From Pseudophaeobacter leonis (GTDB lineage: Bacteria; Pseudomonadota; Alphaproteobacteria; Rhodobacterales; Rhodobacteraceae): DNA of 34,425 bases. Within the stretch, counting starts at the first letter, position 1. Every line of letters starts with the position of its first letter. Below, piece after piece: positions 1-9,573 of the stretch. The translations under genes and the position numbers were made by a program. The stretch is from contig NZ_MWVJ01000004.1 of assembly GCF_002087335.1 (NCBI RefSeq), forward strand, positions 1 through 34,425. The letters run 5' to 3'. The notes under the pieces are model-generated. The model was not told where the DNA came from. It saw only the letters and a program-made list of their open reading frames with translations, and did not search any database.

Positions 1-282
1 CTCCGCGTCCCAGGTGACCACCACAGTATCAACCCATTGATGCAGCTCGTCGCTCGCACGGACAGAGACGTCCCCATTTGAAAGGGTGGCCGCCAGATCG
101 TCAATATGGGCACGGTAGAGGGCAGGAAGGTCTTCGGGTAAGGTGATGGGCTCTGGCACTGTGGCGTCACGTTTGGCTTGCGTAGTTTTGGGATCAGCCT
201 CCAGTGCGTTCACGGGTAGCATCTGGCACCACGTGTGATGCTTGGCGCATAGTTGTTCGTGTGCACGCGACGGCGTGTTCAT
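1..282 (-). pseudogene. C-terminal remnant of a large serine recombinase
   Basis: An open frame runs off the left edge of the window. The frame is open from a stop at 321-319; the first ATG is at 282. Its last third resembles the C-terminal coiled region of large serine recombinases: LPEDLPALYRAHIDDLAATL followed by a segment ending DTVVVTWDAE, compared with the family pattern of a LYRxKVxxLxxAL helix and a LIxxIVLTP strand. The serine catalytic domain and the recombinase domain, which should lie upstream (above position 282), are not found. The piece is therefore a decayed or truncated copy, possibly left by an old integration event. Recognition rests on pattern memory of a short stretch, so it is moderate. 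Confidence 0.5.
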
Positions 283-500
283 AGGCCTGAAGACAACGCC
301 GGACAAATCAACATCGGGCTAGGCTTATTCCAAGACCCGAGCCATAGATGCCGCAGGCCAGCCCGCGGCCATGATGTGGCACGTCCCATTGGGTTTTGCA
401 GGCAGGCGCTGTGACAGCACTCTGGCAGGGTCCGCCGCCGCAATGGTGGCAGGCCGCGAACATTGATCGTAGCCAGGTCTCCGGAGCAGGCCGCGTCATT
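283..500. other. Non-coding or decayed stretch
   Basis: A minus-strand frame at 499-308 (63 codons, rich in Cys, His and Gly) can be read here. It matches no family I know and does not join the recombinase remnant. I see no terminator-like hairpin with a T tract after the dehydrogenase stop at 501. This is probably degraded sequence between the recombinase remnant and the organic-acid locus. Confidence 0.4.
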
Positions 501-1582
501 CTAGGTGCCTAAAATGTTGGCTCCGCGAATGGCTGCGCAGACGGCATCGGTTACTTGCTGCGTATTTGCCGTTCCGCCAATGTCCGGCGTCATAATGCCT
601 GCCTCGCACACCTGATCAATAGCTTGCATCAACCGGCCAGCTGCCTTTTCCTCGCCCAGGTGGTCCAGCATTTGAGCTGCGGTCCAGAAGGTCGCCACCG
701 GGTTGGCAATGCCTTTGCCGGTGATGTCAAAAGCGGACCCATGGATCGGTTCGAACATCGAAGGAAAGCGGCGCTCTGGATCAATATTTGCCGTCGGGGC
801 CACGCCCAGGGATCCCGCCAAGGCGCCCGCAAGGTCCGACAGGATGTCAGCGTGCAGGTTGGTCGCAACGATCGTATCGAGGCTTTTGGGGTCTTTCACC
901 ATGCGCACAGTCATCGCATCGACCAGCATTTTGTCCCATTTCACGTCAGGAAATTCCTGGGCAACCTCGGCCGCGATTTCGTCCCACATGACCATCCCAA
1001 ACCGCTGTGCGTTGGATTTCGTGACCACAGTCAGAAACTTACGCGGCCGCGACTGGGCCAGTTTGAACGCATACCGCATGATACGTGTGACGCCGACCCG
1101 GGTGAAAATTGCGGTTTCCGTACCAACTTCTTCGGGGAAGCCTTTATGCGCCCGCCCGCCATGGCCTGCGTATTCTCCTTCGGAGTTTTCACGCACGATC
1201 ACCCAATCCAGGTCACCGACGCCAACACCGGCAAGGGGGGAGGTAATGCCTGGTAAGATCTTGGTCGGGCGAACATTGGCGTATTGATCAAACCCCTGAC
1301 AAATCGGCAGGCGCAGCCCCCAGAGCGTTATGTGGTCAGGCACATCCGGTGCCCCAACGGCCCCAAAGAAGATGGCATCAAAGGCCTTCAGGGTCTCGGT
1401 GCCATCGTCGGGCATGAGTGCGCCGGTCTTTTTGTAGCGCTCGGAGCTCCAGTCAAACTCGGTAACGTCGAATTTGAACCCGCCGTCGCGTTCTGCCAAG
1501 GATCAAGCGCCTGCAGGCCGGCGCGGATAACCTCGGGGCCAATGCCGTCGGCGGGGATGGCTGCGATCTTGTAGGTGTTCAT
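501..1582 (-). CDS. Tartrate / D-malate dehydrogenase (frameshifted)
   Basis: NAD-dependent beta-decarboxylating dehydrogenase of the isocitrate/isopropylmalate dehydrogenase superfamily, tartrate dehydrogenase subgroup. These enzymes oxidise D-malate or tartrate, often with decarboxylation, in the cytoplasm. The N-terminus MNTYKIAAIPADGIGPEVI carries the family's start motif. Further in are the substrate loop LWGLRLPICQGFDQYANVRP, the VTKSNAQRFG segment and the metal-binding NLHADILSDLAG aspartates. The combined length of about 360 residues is normal. One base appears to be missing near 1500-1501: codons from 1582 read to LQALD, and the true frame resumes as LAERDGGF. Restoring one base gives the expected LQALDALAERDGG. 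It is divergent from the LysR gene, which probably regulates it. The exact substrate (tartrate, D-malate or 3-isopropylmalate-like) cannot be settled here, but the TRAP neighbours favour a dicarboxylate. Confidence 0.88.
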
Positions 1583-1634
1583 GAATTGGGTCCGCTTGTA
1601 AGGGCTATCGTTTTGGCGAGGCTACAGGCCTGCT

Positions 1635-1670
1635 ATTGTACTTCTCAATTGGTCGAAGATTATATACAAA
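1635..1670. promoter_or_regulatory. Candidate LysR binding region
   Basis: The 118-base gap between the divergent dehydrogenase and LysR genes contains a nested imperfect symmetry. TTGTA at 1636-1640 faces TACAA at 1665-1669, enclosing CTTC (1641-1644) and GAAG (1655-1658). LysR proteins usually bind such interrupted dyads between divergent genes. The arms are short, so this is only a candidate. Confidence 0.3.
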
Positions 1671-1700
1671 AATGAAATAGTAGCAGCCGGGACGATCGCC

Positions 1701-2615
1701 ATGGATATCAACCGTATCAGATGCTTTTTAGCTGTCGCAGATACGCTGCATTTCGGGCGCGCGGCGCAATCGCTTGATATGTTGCCGGCATCGCTCGGGC
1801 GGCAAATCAGGTTGCTCGAAGACGAACTGGAGGCGCGGCTGTTTTTGCGCACGACCCGCAGCGTATCCTTGTCAGAGGCGGGCCTGTCGATCCTGGAAGA
1901 CGCGCGCGCCCTTGTAGAGCAGGCTGCGCGGTTTGAACAAAAGGTACGCAGCGTGCGGCGTACGGAGACGGCGGTGCTGAAGGTCGGGGCAATTGACAGC
2001 GCTGCTGCCGGGCTGATGCCCCAGCTGATGCAGTTGCTGCGCGAGGCCCATCCCGAGATTGAAATCCAGCTTATTGAACAGAAAACAATCCATCTCCTGC
2101 CAAAGCTGTTGAGTGGCAGCGTAGACATTGCGTTTTGCCGTACACCTGATTTCAAAGACCCGCGCTTGCAGTTTCACACATTATTCTTTGAAACGGCTGT
2201 CGTTGCATTGCGGAGCAATCACCCCTTAGCCAGCCATGCGGCGATACATATTTCCGATCTCGCCGATGAACCACTGATCGTGCCGGACCGCCGCTCGCGG
2301 CCACATTCCCACGACCTGACGATCAAACTGTTTGTCGATGCCGGGCTGCCTGCGCGTATCGCACAGGTGGCCGAGGAAAAGCACACCATTGTCAATCTGG
2401 TTGCCACAGGCACCGGGGTTGCGATTGTGCCGCGCTGGACGTCGCGGCTAAAGGTAGAGGGGGTTACATTTGTGCCGATTGCAATGCCTGAGCGGGGCAG
2501 CCTGTCTAAACTGGTGTTGGCAGCGGCGTGGCCACGCGGCATTCGCGACCCCATGCGTGATGCCGTGATGGCTGTCTTGGAGACGCATCTGAAGTCGATA
2601 GAAGCCAGCGCCTGA
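1701..2615 (+). CDS. LysR-family transcriptional regulator
   Basis: A 304-residue LysR regulator of typical length. The N-terminal winged helix-turn-helix (about residues 1-60) reads MDINRIRCFLAVADTLHFGR, then AAQSLDMLPASLGRQIRLLE, then RTTRSVSLSEAG. A substrate-binding domain fills the rest and would sense a co-inducer. It lies divergent from the dehydrogenase and upstream of the TAXI TRAP genes. By the usual LysR arrangement it probably controls one or both in response to the transported acid. No clear Shine-Dalgarno sequence is visible before the ATG. Confidence 0.93.
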   Translation: MDINRIRCFLAVADTLHFGRAAQSLDMLPASLGRQIRLLEDELEARLFLRTTRSVSLSEAGLSILEDARALVEQAARFEQKVRSVRRTETAVLKVGAIDSAAAGLMPQLMQLLREAHPEIEIQLIEQKTIHLLPKLLSGSVDIAFCRTPDFKDPRLQFHTLFFETAVVALRSNHPLASHAAIHISDLADEPLIVPDRRSRPHSHDLTIKLFVDAGLPARIAQVAEEKHTIVNLVATGTGVAIVPRWTSRLKVEGVTFVPIAMPERGSLSKLVLAAAWPRGIRDPMRDAVMAVLETHLKSIEASA

Positions 2616-2738
2616 TTGTAACGTTTTTGAATATAATAATTGGCGTGTTGTTTGTAGACCGTGCCCTGCTCAGTTTGGTTGCAGCGATGCAGGAGCACTC
2701 ACTCGGGTGGCATCAGCAAACTCTGGGAGGAACAAACA

Positions 2739-3707
2739 ATGAAATTCACTACAGTCACAGCTGCAGCTCTTTGCACAATGATGGCCCTGCCCGTAGGGGC
2801 ACAGGACCGCGAAGGTTGGCCAAATAGCCTTACGATTGGGACCGGCAGCCAGGGTGGCACCTATTTCACCTATGGCAGCGGCTTTGGTGCCATGGTGAGC
2901 GAAGCCTTGGGTCTTAACGCGGGCGTCGAAATCACTGGCGGGCCGGTTCAGAACGTCACATTGGTGGGAACCGGCGATCACAATATGGGGTTTGTGACCC
3001 TTGGGCCAGCAGACGAGGCGCGCCGCGGCGAAAGCCCGCTGATGCCTGGTGTACCGCATGAAAAAGTGCGCGCTCTGTTTCCGATGTATCAAACCCCGCT
3101 GCAGGCTGCGGTTTTGTCAGGTTCGGGCGTTACCGGCTTTGCTGATCTTGCGGGCAAGCGCGTCGGCGTAGGGCCGGCAGGTGGCACATCTGCCACCTAT
3201 TGGACCCGCTACTTTGATTTCGTTGATAATGGCGCACAGGTCAGCAATGCGGGCGGCTCCGACACCGCAGGCCAGCTCAAGGACGGTCTGATCGACGCAT
3301 TTGTTTATGCGGCCGGCCTGCCTACAGGGGCCTACGCCCAGCTTGCCGTTGAAAACGACGTAAAGTTCCTGTCGATGGATGAGAAAACACTGGCAACGAT
3401 GATGGAGGTTGCACCTGCCTTTGCCCCCTTCACAATTCCCGCCAATACCTACGAAGATCAGCCCGAAGCGCTGGAGACTGTATCCTTGTGGAACTTTGCC
3501 ATTGCGGGTGCAGATATGCCCGAGACTCTTGCCTATGAGATCACAGCCCTGGCGATGGGAAACCCTGACCGCATGGTTGGAATTCACGCCGCTGCAAAGG
3601 AAACACTTGCTCAGAACGCATTGAAAAATGCGGTGCTTCCCTTCCACCCGGGGGCGGTGCGCTGGTTCGAAGAAAACGGCATCACAATTCCTGATAATCT
3701 AAAGTAG
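2739..3707 (+). CDS. TAXI-family TRAP transporter solute-binding protein
   Basis: Periplasmic receptor of a TRAP transporter, TAXI type, 322 residues. A signal peptide MKFTTVTAAALCTMMALPVG ends at an AQ-D type cleavage site. The mature part starts with the family hallmark LTIGTGSQGGTYFTYGSGF, and a second conserved segment reads GVGPAGGTSATYW. The ATG at 2739 has the ribosome site GGGAGG at 2725-2730. An upstream in-frame start at 2661 would put a non-signal-like extension before the signal peptide, so it was rejected. It delivers substrate to the fused permease encoded next. TAXI receptors bind glutamate or carboxylates where known. The dehydrogenase next door suggests a hydroxydicarboxylate, which is inference. 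Confidence 0.93.
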   Translation: MKFTTVTAAALCTMMALPVGAQDREGWPNSLTIGTGSQGGTYFTYGSGFGAMVSEALGLNAGVEITGGPVQNVTLVGTGDHNMGFVTLGPADEARRGESPLMPGVPHEKVRALFPMYQTPLQAAVLSGSGVTGFADLAGKRVGVGPAGGTSATYWTRYFDFVDNGAQVSNAGGSDTAGQLKDGLIDAFVYAAGLPTGAYAQLAVENDVKFLSMDEKTLATMMEVAPAFAPFTIPANTYEDQPEALETVSLWNFAIAGADMPETLAYEITALAMGNPDRMVGIHAAAKETLAQNALKNAVLPFHPGAVRWFEENGITIPDNLK

Positions 3708-3731
3708 CCAGATCTCTCCCCCCAAAGATAC

Positions 3732-3767
3732 GCACGGGCAGGCACTGGTCAGCCCGTGCATTTTTCT
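3732..3767 (+). terminator. Intercistronic terminator/attenuator after TAXI receptor gene
   Basis: GCACGGGC at 3732-3739 pairs perfectly with GCCCGTGC at 3752-3759 across a 12-base loop, followed by ATTTTTCTT. This is a good intrinsic terminator form just downstream of the receptor stop. It probably lets the receptor be made in excess over the permease. It also argues against the GTG at 3756 as the permease start, because that codon lies inside the stem. Confidence 0.7.
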
Positions 3768-3794
3768 TCATTAGACAAAAAAAGTGTAAAACCC

Positions 3795-5978
3795 ATGGCT
3801 CAGCACCACAAACCGGTCGCCACCGCCGCGAGCACCGCTTCGCAAATCGAGCAAGAAACTGCGAATGCAAATGTTGATGAAGAGCGCGCGGCGCTTAATC
3901 AGCGGCTGTTTCAAGGCAACCGTCACTGGCTCATTGCTGTCCTGTGTGTCTGCTACACAGTGTTCCACCTTTTGGTGATGAATGTTTATCCTCTTGAAAC
4001 ATGGGCCTACCGTTTAACCCATGTCGGCGGCGGTTTGATGTTGGGATTTCTGCTCTTCGCCTCCTCCGACCTCAGCCGGGACGCACAACCGCGCAACGCC
4101 TTTGTCGGGCAGGTCATCCTTGCACTGGCGGCGGCAGGAATTCTCTACGGGGCTACTGCTGTCAGCGCGGTTTGGGTCAACGGCAGGCTTTTGGGCATTG
4201 CGCTGCCGCCTGCCTGGGCGATGAACAGCTTTGGCATCCCGCTGGTGCTGGGCACAGGGTTTGCGATTGTCCACGGATGGTTTTTCCTGCAGCAGGATCG
4301 CACGCGGTTTTCGCTGTCGGATATCCTGCTGGCGATCGCCGCTGTAACCTGCACCGCCTATCTTATCTTCTTTGCCCGTCAACTGCAGCTGCGCGCGGGT
4401 ATGCCCATGGCGCTGCCTGGGGATATGTGGTCCGCCGTGGTCATTGTGATGCTGATCCTGGAACTGACCCGCCGTTTGGCTGGCATGGCGCTTGTGATCA
4501 TTGCCTCGATTTTTGTCGCCTATGCCTTCCTTGGCCCCTGGCTGCCCGGCTTGTTCGAACACCGTGGCTACGCGGCAAAACGGTTCTTTTCGTATATCGT
4601 AACCGACAACGGGATCCTGAGCGCGCCGATCGCGATTTCGTCGACCTATATCATTCTCTTCGTGGTCTTTGCCGCCTTCCTGCAGACCACCCGTGTGGGC
4701 GAATATTTCGTCAATCTGGCCTTTGCTGCCGCGGGCCATAAACGCGGTGGCCCGGCAAAAGTGGCGATTTTTGCCTCCGGTCTGATGGGCATGATCAACG
4801 GCACATCGGCCGGCAACGTTGTGGCAACAGGCGCGCTGACAATCCCGATGATGAAAAAAGTCGGCTACAAACCGCAGACCGCCGCATCGGTCGAGGCAGC
4901 GGCATCGACCGGCGGGCAAATCATGCACCCCATAATGGGCGCAGGCGCCTTTATCATGGCCGAGATAACGGGGATTGCCTATATGCAGATCGTCTGGGCC
5001 GCGCTGATCCCGGCCGCTCTGTATTTTATCTCTGTTTACTTCATGGTCCATCTGGAGCCAAGAAATTGAACATGAAGGGCCTGCCGCGCGACATGCTGCC
5101 AAAATTCGGCCAGCTGATCCGCCAGTTCTATTTGTTCACGCCGATCGTTGTGCTGATCGGCGCCTTGTTCATGGGCTATTCCGTGATCCGCTGCCGCACC
5201 CTGGCGATGATGACGGCGGCTGTCGTGTCATGGCTGACACCCCACAAAATGGGACCTGTGCAATTGTTCCAGGCGCTCGATAACGGCGCGCGCATGGTGC
5301 TGCAACTGGTGGCCGTCTGTGCCACCGCAGGCAGCATCGTGGGGGTCATCGCGCTGACTGGGATCGGCTCGCGCTTCTCCACAGTTCTGCTGGCCCTTGC
5401 AGACCAAAGCCAGCTGCTGGCCTTGTTCTTTGCCATGGTTGTGTCGATCATCCTCGGCATGGGGATGCCGACGACCGCCGCCTATGCCGTTGCTGCCAGC
5501 GTCATCGCGCCGGAAGTTGTGCAGCTTGGCGTGCAGCCGCTCGTGGCGCATTTGTTTATCTTCTACTTTGCGGTCATGTCGGCCATCACACCACCCGTGG
5601 CTTTGGCGGCCTATGCTGGATCGGCGCTGGCGGGGTCGGACCCGGTGAAGACCAGTGTTGAGAGCTTCAAAATCGGACTCGCGGCGTTTGTTGTCCCCTA
5701 CATGTTCTTCTTTTCCCCAGCGATGCTGCTTCAGGGCACGGCTTTTGGGATTTTGCACGTGGCTGTAACCGCTGTGGCAGGGGTGTATTTTCTGTCCTGC
5801 GCCGTTCAGGGCTGGTTTTTGGGGCATGCCGTCACTGCGGTACGTATCGCGCTTGTTGCGGCAGGTCTTGGCCACGATTGCTGGCGGCTGGTTCACCGAT
5901 GCCATCGGCCTTGTCATTGTTGCGGTGGCAGCAATCGCACAAAAGCTTTGGTTTGCTTCAAAGACCGCAGAAAGCTGA
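3795..5978 (+). CDS. TRAP transporter fused permease, DctQM type (two frameshifts)
   Basis: Inner-membrane permease in which the small and large TRAP membrane subunits are fused, as is usual for TAXI systems; about 727 residues once repaired. The first ~230 residues carry several membrane helices. The DctM-like part includes LMGMINGTSAGNVVATGAL, a segment ending GGQIMHPIMGAGAF, and later VVSIILGMGMPTTAAYAVAA, the family signature. Two single-base errors interrupt it. One base appears missing near 5056: the frame ends at a TGA at 5067, and the expected LEAKKLNMKG needs one more base. One base is extra near 5870-5871: GL then ATIAGGWFTDAIGLVI resumes to a TGA ending at 5978. Both halves keep strong family similarity, so the gene is probably intact in the cell. 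Start 3795 is chosen over 3756, which lies in the terminator stem. Confidence 0.87.
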
Positions 5979-6034
5979 CGGCATGATGCTCGTGCTTTTC
6001 CAAGATCCATGGGGCGCCGCTTTGCCTGCCCGCG

Positions 6035-6343
6035 TCAACTCTGAGGCGGCAGGCCTGAGGCTGCTTGCCAGTCCATCCCTTCGAAACTTTCCCGGAAGGC
6101 AAAGGTCTTCAAATGTACATCAATGACCGCGCGCCCGCTGGCCAGGGCAGCTTCGCTCTCGCCAGTGATCTCGGCAAAAATTGCGTCCTCCCTTGCTTGA
6201 AGGCGGGCCTTGCCAAAGGGAAAGTCCACGTCCCCCTGCGTAAGGTCATAGGTGACATCGACCTTATGAGCGAAATGTTTGCACAGTTGCTGCAGATATT
6301 TGCTCGCGTGCTGGGTTTTGAACTGGCCACGTTGTCTAAGCAT
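6035..6343 (-). CDS. DUF2218 family protein
   Basis: Small soluble protein of about 102 residues matching the DUF2218 pattern: an N-terminal HASKYLQQLCKHFAHKVDV, a middle GDVDFPFGKA, and a C-terminal VIDVHLKTFAFRE followed by MDWQ. Function is unknown. In my experience these genes often sit beside siderophore or iron uptake genes, which fits the TonB receptor immediately upstream on the same strand. ATG at 6343 is preferred: the alternative at 6388 falls inside a hairpin and adds residues absent from the family. The gene converges on the TRAP permease gene across a 56-base gap in which I see nothing. Confidence 0.75.
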   Translation of the reverse strand: MLRQRGQFKTQHASKYLQQLCKHFAHKVDVTYDLTQGDVDFPFGKARLQAREDAIFAEITGESEAALASGRAVIDVHLKTFAFRESFEGMDWQAASGLPPQS

Positions 6344-6377
6344 ATGAGATCTAGCTACTTTTAGGCTGGATAAAGAC

Positions 6378-6400
6378 AGAGGGGCCATGCATGCCCCTCT
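6378..6400 (-). terminator. Hairpin downstream of TonB receptor gene
   Basis: AGAGGGGC at 6378-6385 and GCCCCTCT at 6393-6400 form a perfect 8-base stem with a 7-base loop. It lies 27 bases after the receptor stop on the minus strand and is followed there by a weak T-rich stretch (GTCTTTATCC). It may be a terminator or an intercistronic processing site before the DUF2218 gene. Confidence 0.5.
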
Positions 6401-6426
6401 GGAGGGATTTAGTGATACCGCTGCAA

Positions 6427-8388
6427 TCAGAAACGCAGGCGGGCGGTCAGGCCAATGGTGCGGCCCGGCTCGTTCAGCGCGATGACGCGGGTCGAATCAA
6501 TTCCGTCAGAGCTGCGGCTTGCGTAGGTCTCATCAAAGAGGTTGCGCACATCGAGCCGGATTTCAAAGTTGTCGAGACCACGCGGCGCATAGGCGGCATA
6601 GAGATTGACCACCTCATATCCGGGCAGCGTGGTGGCGGCGTCGTTGTTTTCCAGCGCGATTTCGGCAGTGCCGCCAAACCGCCACTGGTCGTCCACTCCA
6701 GCCGCCTTCCAGAGCGATCATATGGCCCATGGGACGGCCAAGGTAGTAGGCGGTTGAGCCAACCGAGGCGCCATTCAGCTCGACATCGGCATAGGTCCAG
6801 TTCAGGCGGGCAAAGCCCGTGGCCCAGCTGTATTCAACCGAAGGATCAATACCCTGACTTTTGAGGTCTGCGGTGGCGCCACGGGCACCACTGGTGGGCA
6901 GAACGGCGGTGATATCGTTAACATCGGTGCGAAAGAGGGCGGCGCTGGCCTTCCAGTTGCCATTGTCAAAACGCAGCCCGATCCGGCCCGCATTGGCCCC
7001 TGAGGTGGTAAAGCCGGTATAGTCCCAGGCGGTGCCAAAGTTGACCAGCGCGGCCTCCCCCAGCTCATAGCCCCCCCAGCTCGAGGCCAAGCCGGCATTC
7101 GCGGCCCAGTTGTCCGACAGGATCACGTCGATAGAGCCGTTGGCGCTAAAGCCGCTTTCGGAGAATTTCGAGCCATCCGCGCCGGTGAAACTCTGGCTAT
7201 CCAAACGTGTGCCATAGCTCACAGAGACCCGGTCGCCGAGATCCTGGCGGGCCTGGGCAAACAGACCGACGTTGTTCCGCTCTTCCTTGCCGGAACTCGC
7301 AAAGGGCCCCGGACCCCGGCCCAGCCCCTCTGCCGTCTCGTTGAAGAAGTCGAGACCAGCCGTCAAAGGGCCGCCGGAAATGGCAAACTTGTTCTTGAAC
7401 GTGCCGCTCAGGCTTTTGTTGGTGCCATAAATGCCGCTGGCATCGATTTCCTGCTCGTTGTGGCTCAACTGAAGGGTCGGATCCCAGTTGCCCATTGGCT
7501 GGGTGTTGGAATAGGTCAGCGTATAGGAGGTGCGCCGCGACAGGCCTTCGGTCAACAGGCTGGGGCCAGAGGTGATGCCCGCGAAATCCGGACGAATGAA
7601 CAGGATACCGCCAGGGCCCGCCTGTGCGGCGCGCAGGCCTTCGTCTTCGGTTTGCGAGGCCGCGAATTCAAACCGATGGCCGGTCTGGCTCTCGTAGGCC
7701 AGCTTGCCGACATAGTCTGTCAGATCCGCTTCGGTGCCCAGAACCCTGTTGCCATCGCCATCCTCATAGTCGCTGCCGGCACGGCGGGGGGGGTTCAAAA
7801 GGGATTTAAACCCGCCCTGACGCCCAAAAAGCGCCAGCGAGCTTCCAGATCGGCGCCGTTGTCGCTGGTTCCCAGCATGAACCGGCCGCCAAAATTATCA
7901 CCCTCTTCCAGCAAATCAGCTGCATCTTTGGTCTCATAGGCGATAGAGCCCGCCAGCGCACCGGGGCCTGCATCGGCCGGGGCGAGGCCCTTGCTGATCT
8001 CAACAGATTTCAAAAGCTCCGGGTCCAGCAGTACATTGCCGGTGTGGTGAAACGCAGATTTGTTTTGGCGCGCACCGTCAATGGTGACAGAGAGCAGGCT
8101 TTCCTCAATCCCGTTCACAAAGATTTTCTGCGCAATTGCCGCGCCCCCTCCGGCGGTCACAGCGCTTTCGCCGACAAAGACATCCTTGGTGGTGGAGGGG
8201 TTGCGCGCCTCGATCTCTTCTTCGGTGATAGTGTCGTTGCCCAGCAGAGCCTGCGCGTCTTCGGCTTCAATGCGAATTTCGTCGAGAAGAATGATTTCAC
8301 TGTCTTGCGCCAGCGTCGGGGTGGCAAAGATCGGCGCGGACAGAGCAGTGCCGGCCAGCATTAAAAAGCGCAAAGACATCCGTGACAT
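6427..8388 (-). CDS. TonB-dependent outer-membrane receptor (two frameshifts)
   Basis: Outer-membrane gated channel, about 653 residues when repaired, probably for a siderophore, haem or other metal chelate. The signal peptide (MSRMSLRFLMLAGTALSAPI, cleavage near TLA-QD) is followed by a TonB-box-like LLDEIRIEAED. The plug domain includes IDGARQNKSAFHHTGNVLLD and ISKGLAPADAGPGALAGSIA. The barrel ends in the classic C-terminal phenylalanine (LTARLRF). Two frameshifts are present. One base is missing near 7838-7839: the frame otherwise stops at 7795, and repair gives EA-x-LALFGRQGGFKSLL. One base is extra near 6705-6706: MIALE then AAGVDDQWRFGG. AAGGAT at 8394-8399 is the ribosome site. The AraC gene is divergent and DUF2218 follows. 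The FHH plug motif recalls the haemoglobin/haem receptor group, but the substrate is not certain. Confidence 0.85.
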
Positions 8389-8566
8389 GGTGCTATCCTT
8401 ATAAAGTTGACTATTTCACTGGGATAAGTAGATTACTGTGACGAACCCCGCCAGTCAGTGACCTTTGCGCAATGTTCAAATTGCTATGCGAAACGCGCCA
8501 AAGTGTTTGTTGTCCAGCCATCGGGTCCCTGTTTGAAATACTGGGTTTGACATACTGGACACGCAT
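8389..8566. promoter_or_regulatory. Divergent promoter region, TonB receptor / AraC
   Basis: A 178-base gap, locally AT-richer than its flanks, separates the divergent receptor and AraC genes. It must hold both promoters and probably the AraC and iron-response sites. I cannot pick a convincing Fur/Irr/RirA box or -35/-10 pair by eye. Confidence 0.4.
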
Positions 8567-9512
8567 ATGGATGGGCACCGGGGTTCACTCCGCAATGTCA
8601 TGGAATTCGAGAATAGGCTGGACTGGTTTAGTAAAACAGACCGTCCCAAATCGCATGTTTTCGAGGGGCTGGTGACAGCATGCCAGCTGCAGACGGGATT
8701 TGGGCTTCATACCCTGAATGCCACAGCCCAGCAGAGTTTTGAGGTGCAAAGCCACCGCGAGCCGGGGGCTGTGTTGCACTGTTTTCTGGAGGGAAGCACC
8801 GAGGCGCAGCTGGATGGCAAGCCCATGAACCTTGGCCGCCTGCCGGGGGAGCCGGTGAAACTGGTTCTGACCTCTATTGGCGACACGCAGCGGTTCAGTC
8901 GGCGCTCACAGCCAAACGAATATGTGCGCAAGGTCACGATACAAATGTCGCATGACTGGCTGGAAGAAAACGGTCTGGCCCTGCCCGCAAAGACCAGCGA
9001 TCGCCTGATGCAACGGCTGGAGTGGGTCGCGAGTATGGATGACATCAATACGCTGGAGACACTGGCACAGATGCCCGGGTTTTCGACGCCGGTTGCCCGG
9101 CGGCAAGCCGAAGCCGTGTCGCTGGGACTGGTTGCCCGGTGCTTTGGGGATATGTCCAGCCCGACGCGCACCACGATTTTGACATCCCGGTGAAGGCGCC
9201 CAGTTGCAACGGGTTGAAGAATACGCCCGCCAGCCCGGAGCGCTGCCATCGTTGCAGAAACTGGGCGCTGTCGGAGGACTGAGCCAATCCAGCCTGCGCC
9301 GCCTTATCCATACGGCGCATGGCCGGGCTCCGTTGGCGCATGTGCGCCAGATCCGCCTGGAATTGGCACATACTGCGTTGAAAACAGAGCGTCTGAGCGT
9401 GGTAGATGCCGCTGAACTGGTCGGCTACAGCTCGCCCTCCAATTTCGCCACCGCCTTTCGGCGTGCCTTTGGCATAGCGCCATCGCAGGTCCGTCAGCAG
9501 CGGCATAGCTAG
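8567..9512 (+). CDS. AraC-family transcriptional regulator (frameshifted)
   Basis: Regulator with an N-terminal sensing domain and a C-terminal AraC double helix-turn-helix, about 315 residues when repaired. The C-terminal DNA-binding part reads LGAVGGLSQSSLRRLIHTAH, then LSVVDAAELVGYSSPSNFAT and AFRRAFGIAPSQVR. This type (PchR-like) often switches on the neighbouring siderophore receptor gene when the chelate is present, and here it is divergent from a TonB receptor. The frame from 8567 stops at 9193; the next frame carries the DNA-binding domain. The switch must fall between about 9180 and 9193, and removing one C of the CCC at 9186-9188 reads TILTSGEGAQLQRV straight through. The start is uncertain: ATG at 8567 or 8600, neither with a good ribosome site. 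Confidence 0.8.
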
Positions 9513-9531
9513 CGCCAAAGAGCCAGGCCGA

Positions 9532-9557
9532 GCTGCCTGCAATCAAATTTAGGCAGC
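9532..9557. terminator. Hairpin between convergent genes
   Basis: GCTGCCT at 9532-9538 pairs with AGGCAGC at 9551-9557 around a 12-base AT-rich loop, in the 61-base gap between the AraC gene and the convergent phosphoesterase gene. The position fits a bidirectional terminator, but there is no clear T tract. Confidence 0.35.
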
Positions 9558-9573
9558 CTGTCAAAGGGCTATG

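Noticed and set aside
308..499. 63-codon Cys-rich minus-strand frame
   Set aside because: No recognisable domain, not continuous with the recombinase remnant, no ribosome site seen.
555..1256. Long plus-strand frame opposite the dehydrogenase gene
   Set aside because: Shadow of a well-recognised gene on the other strand; no family resemblance and no ribosome site.
5050..5070. Programmed frameshift or split DctQ/DctM genes at the TRAP permease break
   Set aside because: No slippery heptamer or downstream structure stands out, the break lies inside the DctM-like part rather than at the Q/M junction, and similar one-base breaks occur in eight other places.
4001..5102. Long frames on both strands inside the TRAP permease gene
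   Set aside because: Overlap the permease core, are rich in Arg, Gly and Cys as typical out-of-frame reading of GC-rich DNA, and match nothing.
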